Assembly: GCA_023437865.1 (NCBI GenBank)
Contig: JAEZFE010000066.1
Span: forward strand, 1-5,763
Origin: Pseudomonadota bacterium
Lineage (GTDB): Bacteria > Pseudomonadota > Alphaproteobacteria > Rhodospirillales > Magnetospirillaceae
Direction of reading: 5' to 3'
DNA length: 5,763 bases
In this document: in pieces, positions 1-4,734 of the stretch
Numbering within the stretch: position 1 is the first letter of the stretch
How the letters are laid out: every line of letters starts with the position of its first letter
Program-made: the position numbers and the translations under genes
Notes under the pieces: model-generated
The model's input: only the letters and a program-made list of their open reading frames with translations
What the model was told of the DNA's origin: nothing
The model's database searches: none

Positions 1-906
1 CCCTTCCACCAGCACGCGGGTAACGCCACTTTCGGCCAGAACCGTGAGTGCCGCCCCCAGATCCACGGTATGATCGAAGCCCTCGGGAATTTCGACGACA
101 TCAACGCCCGCGTCCTGAAATGCTTCAATCCGAGCCTCGTCGCCGCCCTCAAGGGTCAGCACCCAGGTAGGAATGTCGTTGGCGGTGGCGACAACCCGGC
201 TAGTCAAGGGCAGACGCAGGCGGCCATCAACGATCACGCGCACCGGAGAACGGTCCTCCAGGCCGGGCAGCCGGCAGGTCAGCTCGGGATCGTCGGCCAA
301 CGCGGTGCCGCTGCCCACCATAATGACGTCGTTCTCGGCACGCAGCACATGGGCGGCTGCCCGCGAAGCCTCGCCGGTAATCCACTTGCTCTCACCGCTA
401 TGAGTGGCGATGCGGCCGTCCAAAGTCGTGGGAAGCTTGAGCGTGACCAATGGCCGGCCATGACGGATCTTCGAGAAGAAGCCGGCGTTCAATTCCGTCG
501 CTTCGTCGGCGCACACGCCAGAAACGACTTCGATGCCGGTGTTGCGCAGCATCGCGAGGCCCCGGCCTGAGACTCGCGGGTCACAATCTTCGGTGGCTGC
601 GACTACGCGGGCGATACCGGCCTGAATCAGCGCTTCAGCACAGGGCGCAGTTTTGCCGTGATGCGAGCATGGCTCCAAGGTGACGTAGGCGGTGGCGCCG
701 CGCGCGCCCTCCCCGGCCATGGCCAAGGCCTCGGTTTCGGCATGCGGACGACCGCCCGGCTGGGTCCATCCACGCCCGACTACGCGCCCGTTCTTGACGA
801 TGACGCATCCCACGGCGGGATTTGGCCACACATTGCCAAGACCGCGCCGGGCAAGCGCCAGCGCGGCCCGCATGTGGGCGCGGTCGATGTCAGTCGTCGT
901 GCTCAC
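1..906 (-). CDS. ribD: RibD, bifunctional riboflavin deaminase/reductase (C-terminus cut by window edge)
   Basis: Cytosolic enzyme for two successive riboflavin steps: deamination of the diaminopyrimidine ribosylamino-phosphate made from GTP, then NADPH-dependent reduction of the ribose side chain. The N-terminal deaminase domain shows the zinc motif H55-A-E57 and the P79-C80...C89 pair ([12 protein letters not shown]), with the usual early [10 protein letters not shown] strand at 28-37. The reductase domain begins near residue 150, with TLDGRIA around D163, [10 protein letters not shown] around W175 and LADDPELT around 205. 302 residues are visible; E. coli RibD has 367, so roughly 65 C-terminal residues lie outside the window. 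I chose the GTG at 906 because a GGGAAAG element sits 7 nt upstream and the DRAHMRAAL segment typical of RibD N-termini would otherwise be clipped; this start overlaps nrdR by 17 nt. The alternative is the in-frame ATG at 873, which has no visible ribosome-binding site. Last visible member of the rpiB-glyA-nrdR-ribD cluster. Confidence 0.96.
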   Translation of the reverse strand, partial: MSTTTDIDRAHMRAALALARRGLGNVWPNPAVGCVIVKNGRVVGRGWTQPGGRPHAETEALAMAGEGARGATAYVTLEPCSHHGKTAPCAEALIQAGIARVVAATEDCDPRVSGRGLAMLRNTGIEVVSGVCADEATELNAGFFSKIRHGRPLVTLKLPTTLDGRIATHSGESKWITGEASRAAAHVLRAENDVIMVGSGTALADDPELTCRLPGLEDRSPVRVIVDGRLRLPLTSRVVATANDIPTWVLTLEGGDEARIEAFQDAGVDVVEIPEGFDHTVDLGAALTVLAESGVTRVLVEG

Positions 907-1351
907 CCACCATCTTTCCCAAAAATTCCTCGAAGTCCTTGGCTTCGCGGAAGTTGCGGTATACCGAGGCGTAGCGGACGTAAGCGACCTTATCCAGGTC
1001 CATCAGCACGTCCATGACCAATTCACCGATGTACTTGGACGGCACCTCATTCTCGCCCATGCTTTCCAGCCGGCGGTGGATGCCGTTGACGATGCGTTCG
1101 ATCTGGTCCTCGTCCACGGGGCGCTTCCGCAGTGCGATCCGCAGCGACTTGACCAACTTCTCGCGGTCAAACGGGGTGCGCAGGCCGTCCTTCTTGATGA
1201 CCACCAGGTCGCGGATCTGGACGCGTTCGAAGGTAGTGAAGCGCGAACCGCAGGCCGGGCACGAGCGGCGGCGGCGTATGGCTGAGTTATCCTCGGTGGG
1301 ACGCGAATCCTTCACCTGGGTGTCGTCATGACCACAGAACGGGCAACGCAT
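890..1351 (-). CDS. nrdR: NrdR, zinc-ribbon/ATP-cone repressor of ribonucleotide reductase genes
   Basis: Transcriptional repressor that senses ATP/dATP through an ATP-cone and represses ribonucleotide reductase operons by binding NrdR boxes. The 153-residue length is typical. The zinc ribbon is complete: C3-x2-C6 and C31-x2-C34, with the basic stretch IRRRRS between them. The ATP-cone covers about 49-139 and includes VVIKKDG, the FDREKL segment and the diagnostic [13 protein letters not shown] at 122-134. The start is the ATG at 1351, giving the canonical MRCPFCG N-terminus. A GGGGGGAAG ribosome-binding sequence (1363-1355) lies just upstream. The frame stays open 17 codons further upstream, but that extension is Gly/Pro/Arg-rich and falls in the intercistronic hairpin, so it is not coding. 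It sits between glyA and ribD, an arrangement widespread in Alphaproteobacteria. No NrdR box was recognised in this window, so its targets are elsewhere. Confidence 0.97.
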   Translation of the reverse strand: MRCPFCGHDDTQVKDSRPTEDNSAIRRRRSCPACGSRFTTFERVQIRDLVVIKKDGLRTPFDREKLVKSLRIALRKRPVDEDQIERIVNGIHRRLESMGENEVPSKYIGELVMDVLMDLDKVAYVRYASVYRNFREAKDFEEFLGKMVGEHDD

Positions 1352-1371
1352 GAACTTCCCCCCGATGGCGC

Positions 1372-1396
1372 GGCGGCCTCCCCCCGGAGGACCGCC
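1372..1396 (-). promoter_or_regulatory. Strong GC-rich hairpin between glyA and nrdR
   Basis: Seen directly: GGCGG (1372-1376) pairs with CCGCC (1392-1396), and CCTCC (1377-1381) pairs with GGAGG (1386-1390). The loop is four bases and one base (1391) is bulged. It begins about 15 nt after the glyA stop and ends about 8 nt before the nrdR ribosome-binding sequence. No T-run follows on the minus strand, so it is not a classic terminator. It could be an RNA-stability or processing element, or a partial attenuator lowering nrdR and ribD relative to glyA; that role is inference. Confidence 0.5.
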
Positions 1397-1411
1397 GTCC
1401 ACCTTAATCGG

Positions 1412-2686
1412 TTACGAGTAGATCGGGAAGCGGCGGCACAACTCCGCCACTTCAGCCCGAGCCTTCTTCTCGGCTACCGAGTTGTCATCCGGATTGGCGG
1501 CCAAGCCGTCCAGCACGTCGCCGATCAGCTCGCCCACCTTCTTGAATTCCTCGACGCCGAAGCCACGGGTGGTGGCGGCCGGAGTGCCCAGACGGACGCC
1601 CGAGGTGATGGTCGGCTTTTCGGGATCGAACGGAATGCCGTTCTTGTTGCAGGTCATGCCGGCATGCTCGAGGCTCGCCTCGGCGGCCTTGCCCGTCAGC
1701 TTCTTGGGACGCAGGTCAACCAACATCAGATGCGAATCGGTGCCGCCCGAAACGATGGCGAGGCCACGGCGGACGAGGGTGTCGGCCAGGGCCTGGGCGT
1801 TGTCGACCACTTGGCGGGCATACTGCTTGAATTCGGGCTGCAGCGCCTCGCCGAAGGCCACCGCCTTGCCGGCGATGACGTGCATCAGCGGGCCACCCTG
1901 GATGCCCGGGAAGATGGCCGAATTGATCTTCTTGGCGATCGCTTCGTCATTGGTCAGAATCATGCCGCCGCGCGGGCCACGGAGGGTCTTGTGGGTGGTG
2001 GTAGTCACCACGTGGGCATGCGGGAAGGGGCTCGGGTACGAGCCACCAGCAACCAGGCCGGCGAAATGGGCCATGTCGACCATGAACAGGGCGCCCACTT
2101 CGTCTGCGATCTTGCGGAAGCGTGCGAAATCGATGGTACGCGGATAGGCGGAGCCGCCGGCGATGATCAGCTTCGGCTTATGCTCCTTGGCCAGGGCCTC
2201 GACTTCATCAAAGTCGATCTGGGCGTCCTGCAGGCGCACACCGTATTGCACGGCCTTGAACCACTTGCCCGACTGGTTGGGCGCGGCGCCGTGGGTCAGA
2301 TGGCCGCCGGCGGCCAAGCTCATGCCCATGATGGTGTCGCCCGGCTGGACCAGCGCCATGAACACGCCCTGGTTGGCCTGGGAGCCCGAGCTCGGCTGCA
2401 CATTGGCAAACTCGCAGCCGAACAGCTTCTTTGCACGGTCGATGGCCAATTGCTCGACGACATCGACGAACTCGCAACCGCCATAGTAGCGCTTGCCGGG
2501 ATAACCCTCGGCGTACTTATTGGTGAGCACCGAGCCCTGGGCCTCCAGCACCGCCTTGGAGACGATGTTCTCGGACGCAATCAGCTCGATCTGGTCCTGC
2601 TGGCGCTTCAGCTCCTGCGAGATTGCGGCGAAGACGTCGGCGTCGCGCTCGGCAAGCGGCGTGCGGAAGAAGGAGTTGGTGGTCAT
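1412..2686 (-). CDS. glyA: GlyA, serine hydroxymethyltransferase
   Basis: PLP enzyme that interconverts serine plus tetrahydrofolate with glycine plus 5,10-methylenetetrahydrofolate, the main source of cellular one-carbon units; cytosolic, normally a homodimer or tetramer. Full length at 424 residues. Visible signatures are the N-terminal [11 protein letters not shown] (33-43), the [13 protein letters not shown] segment (58-70), SSGSQAN for PLP phosphate binding (99-105), D204-x2-H207 in [10 protein letters not shown] contacting the PLP ring, and the PLP-lysine motif [11 protein letters not shown] with K233. The C-terminal folate-side segment [16 protein letters not shown] is intact. The start at 2686 gives the usual MTTNSFF-type N-terminus; the upstream element (GAAAG about 9 nt away) is weak. 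It lies 32 nt after rpiB and 60 nt before nrdR, consistent with co-transcription. Nothing is missing or odd. A long plus-strand open frame runs opposite it and is a codon-bias artefact. Confidence 0.98.
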   Translation of the reverse strand: MTTNSFFRTPLAERDADVFAAISQELKRQQDQIELIASENIVSKAVLEAQGSVLTNKYAEGYPGKRYYGGCEFVDVVEQLAIDRAKKLFGCEFANVQPSSGSQANQGVFMALVQPGDTIMGMSLAAGGHLTHGAAPNQSGKWFKAVQYGVRLQDAQIDFDEVEALAKEHKPKLIIAGGSAYPRTIDFARFRKIADEVGALFMVDMAHFAGLVAGGSYPSPFPHAHVVTTTTHKTLRGPRGGMILTNDEAIAKKINSAIFPGIQGGPLMHVIAGKAVAFGEALQPEFKQYARQVVDNAQALADTLVRRGLAIVSGGTDSHLMLVDLRPKKLTGKAAEASLEHAGMTCNKNGIPFDPEKPTITSGVRLGTPAATTRGFGVEEFKKVGELIGDVLDGLAANPDDNSVAEKKARAEVAELCRRFPIYS

Positions 2687-2718
2687 CGATGGTCTTTCGT
2701 TCGAAGCGTTTACAGGGA

Positions 2719-3168
2719 TCAGCGCGAGCCGTTATCGGCCAGCTTGTCGACACGACGGGCATGCCGCCCGCCCTCGAATTCTGTGGACAGGAAAATGTCC
2801 AGGCATTCCTTGGCGATCTCGGGACCGATCACCCGCCCACCCAGCACCAGCACGTTGGCGTCGTTATGCAGCCGGCACATGCGGGCACCGTAGCCGTCGT
2901 GGATCAGCGCCGCGCGCACGTGCGAGAAGCGGTTGGCGGCGATCGAGATCCCGATGCCCGAACCGCATAGCAGCACGCCCCGGGATGCCTTACCCGATTT
3001 CAGGGCATCGGCCATCGCCACAGCGAAGTCCGGGTAATCGACCGATTCGGGGCCATGCGTGCCGAGGTCGAGAACAGTGTAACCCTTGGCCTCCAGCTGC
3101 TGGGCCAGAAGAGCCTTCAACTCGAGCGCGCCATGGTCACAGGCGAGCGCGATGGTTTCCTTGGTCAT
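2719..3168 (-). CDS. rpiB: RpiB, ribose-5-phosphate isomerase B
   Basis: Interconverts ribulose 5-phosphate and ribose 5-phosphate in the pentose phosphate pathway; cytosolic dimer of the RpiB/LacAB family. At 149 residues it matches the length of E. coli RpiB. The sequence shows the N-terminal [12 protein letters not shown] (D11, H12), YPDFA near 45, the active-site loop [14 protein letters not shown] with catalytic-type C68, the [17 protein letters not shown] block with H101 and N102, and the C-terminal [10 protein letters not shown]. These are the standard isomerase landmarks, with cysteine present as in bacterial RpiB. I chose the ATG at 3168 ([12 protein letters not shown]). In-frame starts at 3192 and 3219 exist, but the added residues do not resemble the family and have no good ribosome-binding site; a GGGA lies about 13 nt upstream of 3168. 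It is the first gene of the minus-strand cluster, so its promoter should lie in 3169-3514. LacA/LacB is an unlikely alternative given the glyA-nrdR context. Confidence 0.96.
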   Translation of the reverse strand: MTKETIALACDHGALELKALLAQQLEAKGYTVLDLGTHGPESVDYPDFAVAMADALKSGKASRGVLLCGSGIGISIAANRFSHVRAALIHDGYGARMCRLHNDANVLVLGGRVIGPEIAKECLDIFLSTEFEGGRHARRVDKLADNGSR

Positions 3169-3514
3169 GCCGAGACGATCCCGCGCGTTCATGAGAGAAC
3201 AATGGGCGGTAGATACCATATGTCGGCGCTACTTGCCAATGCAACACCAACTCATGGGCCATCTGCGTGTTGCTGTATGATATTGCCGTGTTAGCGCGAG
3301 AAGCCTGACCCACCCCAGGCGCCAGCGGCAAATGAACTGCGCTGTCTACCACAGACCATTGGGGTATTGCCCTCTCCCGAATGGGGGTCATTTATTGAAA
3401 ACGGCAGACTTCAAAAGAACTCATTATTCGCTGTCGGCAGATAGGAATTGACAGCCAAAATGGGCCGTGCATCATTGATACACGCCCCCAGTAAGAACCT
3501 CTGCGGACCCCAAA
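3169..3514. promoter_or_regulatory. Divergent non-coding region between rpiB and the MucR-type gene
   Basis: 346 bp with no credible gene. It must hold the promoter of the minus-strand rpiB cluster and that of the plus-strand regulator. For rpiB the best pair I can find is TTGCAT (3244-3239) and TATGGT (3220-3215) with 18 bp spacing, which is weak; TATCAT (3282-3277) is another possible -10 without a good -35. The left half contains dyads: GCAACAC (3241-3247) with GTGTTGC (3268-3274), GCCTG (3303-3307) with CAGGC (3316-3320), GTCT (3344-3347) with AGAC (3353-3356), and CCATTGGGG (3356-3364) with CCCGAATGG (3376-3384), eight of nine pairing. The right half (about 3385-3480) is clearly AT-richer than the surrounding genes. 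Confidence 0.55.
3448..3480 (+). promoter_or_regulatory. Likely promoter of the MucR-type regulator
   Basis: A perfect TTGACA -35 element lies at 3448-3453, in the AT-rich zone 35-70 bp before the ATG at 3515. The -10 is not clear: ATCATT (3471-3476) has the ideal 17 bp spacing but matches poorly, while ATTGAT at 20 bp spacing is no better. MucR proteins are known in several Alphaproteobacteria to repress their own promoters by binding AT-rich sites with T-A steps, so this zone is also the obvious candidate for autoregulation. That part is inference. Confidence 0.4.
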
Positions 3515-3970
3515 ATGACTGACATCATCGCCGACAAGACCAATCGTGACGACATCCTGCGCATGGCCGTCGACGTAGTTGCCGCCTATGTGAGCAAGAA
3601 CCCGTTGCCTGCCGGCCAAATCCCGGAGGTCATCCATACGGTGTATGCGTCTTTGTCCTCGCTGGAAAATGGCGCTCCCGAGGCCAAGGCCGAGGCGCCA
3701 AAGCCTGCCGTTCCGGTGAAGAAGTCGGTGAACCCCGACTACATCATCTGTTTGGAGGACGGCAAGAAGCTGAAGATGCTCAAGCGGCATCTACGCACCA
3801 CCTATAACATGACCCCCGACGAGTATCGCGCCAAGTGGCAGCTGCCGCCTGACTATCCAATGGTTGCCCCGAATTACGCCGCTCAGCGCTCGGACTTCGC
3901 CAAGAAGATCGGCCTGGGCCGCAAGGCCGGTGCCGCGGAAGAAAAGCCGGCCCGTCGCAAGAGCCGCTGA
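3515..3970 (+). CDS. Ros/MucR-family transcriptional regulator with a reduced zinc-ligand set
   Basis: DNA-binding regulator of the Ros/MucR family, which in other Alphaproteobacteria controls exopolysaccharide, motility, virulence and cell-cycle genes and acts as an H-NS-like silencer on AT-rich DNA. It has 151 residues. Residues 1-50 are the helical N-terminal part linked to oligomerisation in the family (ILRMAVDVVAAYVSKN). Residues 52-70 are an Ala/Pro/Lys linker, 74-108 form the DNA-binding domain (ICLEDGKKLKMLKRHL, MTPDEYRAKW), and 111-136 the PPDYPMVAPNYAAQRSDFAKKIGLG block; the tail is basic. Counted against Ros, C79 and H92 are kept but the positions of C82 and H97 hold Asp and Tyr, so classical Cys2His2 zinc binding is unlikely; zinc-independent relatives are known. 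Ribosome-binding sequence is weak. It stands alone, divergent from rpiB, with its own terminator. The family is certain; the targets are unknown, and paralogues are common, so no gene symbol is given. Confidence 0.93.
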   Translation: MTDIIADKTNRDDILRMAVDVVAAYVSKNPLPAGQIPEVIHTVYASLSSLENGAPEAKAEAPKPAVPVKKSVNPDYIICLEDGKKLKMLKRHLRTTYNMTPDEYRAKWQLPPDYPMVAPNYAAQRSDFAKKIGLGRKAGAAEEKPARRKSR

Positions 3971-3987
3971 TCAGTTTTTTGGGATAG

Positions 3988-4026
3988 AAGGCCGCCCCCA
4001 AGAAAAAGGGAGGCGGCCTTTTCTTT
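3988..4026 (+). terminator. Intrinsic terminator of the MucR-type gene
   Basis: AAGGCCGCC (3988-3996) and GGCGGCCTT (4012-4020) form a perfect 9-bp stem around an A-rich loop, followed by TTCTTT. It starts 17 nt after the stop codon at 3970 and lies in the 62-bp space between two convergent genes. In the minus direction the stem is followed only by a short CTTCTAT, so termination of the convergent gene there would be weaker. Confidence 0.88.
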
Positions 4027-4032
4027 GCCATC

Positions 4033-4215
4033 TCAACTGTTCGATTGTTTGGACAGCACGTATTCCAGCTTCCTGAGCGCCGTACGCTTGAGCATCACCT
4101 CGCCCGCCCTGACGTCACCGACGATGCTGACCTCGGTCCCTGAGGCCGCATCGATAGCGGAAACCTTCACATAGGCGCCAATCCGGCGCATCTCAAACAG
4201 AACTTCGGCGGGCAT
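4033..4215 (-). CDS. Small conserved-looking protein of unknown function (60 aa)
   Basis: I do not recognise a characterised function. The 60 residues run MPAEVLFEMRRIGAYVKVSA, then a segment with ID-x2-SGTEVSIVG, then a helix-like LKRTALRKLEYVL and a short polar tail ending SKQSNS. The pattern suggests two or three beta strands followed by one helix: a small soluble cytosolic protein without signal peptide or membrane segment. It resembles short uncharacterised proteins I associate with Rhodospirillales (possibly the DUF6898 group), but that recall is weak. The start is the ATG at 4215 with GGGAG (4227-4223) exactly 7 nt upstream. A frame ten codons longer would begin at TTG 4245, which lacks a spaced ribosome-binding site and lies inside an inverted repeat. 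Coding is supported by the good ribosome-binding site, an upstream promoter-like pair and a plausible protein composition. Convergent with the MucR-type gene, 62 bp apart. Confidence 0.75.
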   Translation of the reverse strand: MPAEVLFEMRRIGAYVKVSAIDAASGTEVSIVGDVRAGEVMLKRTALRKLEYVLSKQSNS

Positions 4216-4222
4216 TCTTCTG

Positions 4223-4227
4223 CTCCC
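4223..4227 (-). promoter_or_regulatory. Ribosome-binding site deciding the start of the 60-aa gene
   Basis: GGGAG on the minus strand, 7 nt before the ATG at 4215. Its position inside the longer TTG-initiated frame argues that this frame is not used. Confidence 0.6.
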
Positions 4228-4244
4228 GACTATTTCAATGGCCA

Positions 4245-4300
4245 ACTCTTCGCCGAACGAAGAAGAGTATCATAGACCACCCATGCATCCATCCGGTCAA
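4245..4300 (-). promoter_or_regulatory. Probable promoter and adjoining inverted repeat for the 60-aa gene
   Basis: Reading the minus strand, TTGACC (4300-4295, five of six to the -35 consensus) is followed after 20 bp by TATGAT (4274-4269, five of six to the -10 consensus); the spacing is longer than ideal. Immediately downstream is a perfect 7-bp inverted repeat, ACTCTTC (4245-4251) with GAAGAGT (4262-4268) around a 10-nt loop. It overlaps the expected transcription start and could be an operator or a 5' mRNA stem-loop. The leader to the ATG would be about 47 nt. Confidence 0.4.
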
Positions 4301-4584
4301 GGGAGGCTGGCTACCAGCGGGGTGCTGTCCTTGTCGACGCCCATGGCGGCCTAAGCCCGCCCTCACCGAGCATTGCCGCCGCCCACATCAGCCGGCTCAG
4401 CCACACCCCGGCAAGCCCCATGTACACCCCGAAGTGCCAGCGATGACGGCTAAGCCTGCGTGTCTGCCCACACCTTCAACTGGCGGCGGATGTCGATGAA
4501 CTGGGCGGGGGCCAGAGCGTTCAGCACCTGGAGGCGGCTAATCAACACCGCCCATTCTAAATACGGCCTCCACAGCAATCTCAC
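4301..4584 (-). pseudogene. Possible decayed gene remnants, minus strand
   Basis: No intact gene is recognised here. One minus-strand frame, open back to a GTG at 4584 and ending at a TAG at 4450-4452, gives 44 residues. From about residue 10 it reads like a natural protein C-terminus: EWAVLISRLQVLNAL, then PAQFIDIRRQLKVWADTQA. Directly downstream a second frame, open from a stop near 4475 to the TAG at 4311, contains a hydrophobic stretch GVYMGLAGVWLSRLMW followed by AAAMLGEGG; an ATG at 4421 would give 36 residues. Neither has a convincing ribosome-binding site, and neither matches a family I know. They may be 3' ends left after deletion or frameshift decay, or chance frames in GC-rich DNA. 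Confidence 0.25.
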
Positions 4585-4734
4585 TAATCTACTGGTTAAT
4601 AGTTTAATGATTTGACAGTGACCATACGCTGTGGAATTTTCTTAATTGCCCAACCGACGGTTAGGCGCAACCTTACGAACCTTTTGCCCGCCGCGCTACC
4701 TGCCGCATGGCAGTTTGCTACAGGAGACCACAGC
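4585..4734 (+). promoter_or_regulatory. AT-rich promoter and leader of the O-acetylhomoserine sulfhydrylase gene
   Basis: An AT-rich stretch (about 4585-4650) carries a perfect TTGACA at 4612-4617; 17 bp further on AATTTT (4635-4640) is the only -10 candidate and is weak. The leader holds the near-palindrome AACCGACGGTT (4652-4662), a direct repeat AACCTT (4669-4674 and 4678-4683), and a small hairpin CTGCC-GCAT-GGCAG (4700-4713). AGGAGA at 4722-4727 is a good ribosome-binding site, 7 nt before the ATG at 4735. Genes of this type in Alphaproteobacteria sometimes carry a SAM-II riboswitch; I looked for its conserved core and did not recognise it. Confidence 0.5.

Noticed and set aside
70..570. 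Plus-strand frame opposite ribD
   Set aside because: Antisense of a clear RibD reading with all catalytic motifs; the plus-strand product has no recognisable domain.
1328..2893. Very long plus-strand open frame (521 codons) opposite glyA
   Set aside because: It is the antisense shadow of glyA, with His/Gly/Leu-rich low-meaning sequence. The opposite strand is a full-length serine hydroxymethyltransferase.
3169..3219. Upstream in-frame starts for rpiB at 3192 and 3219
   Set aside because: The added residues do not match RpiB N-termini, and the ATG at 3168 gives the family's usual 149 residues.
3392..3790. Minus-strand frame (132 codons) crossing the regulator start
   Set aside because: It overlaps the strongly supported MucR-type coding sequence and its promoter, and its product resembles an antisense translation (His/Arg/Gly-rich).
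4216..4245. N-terminal extension of the 60-residue protein to a TTG
   Set aside because: The ten added codons contain the GGGAG ribosome-binding sequence of the ATG start, and no spaced ribosome-binding site precedes the TTG.
4489..4617. Plus-strand frame starting ATGTCGATGAAC in the mucR-metY gap
   Set aside because: No ribosome-binding site, it runs into the AT-rich promoter zone, and the composition is unremarkable; the minus strand gives a more protein-like reading.
4585..4734. SAM-II riboswitch upstream of the sulfhydrylase gene
   Set aside because: Expected on biological grounds, but I could not find its conserved core or pseudoknot arrangement by eye.
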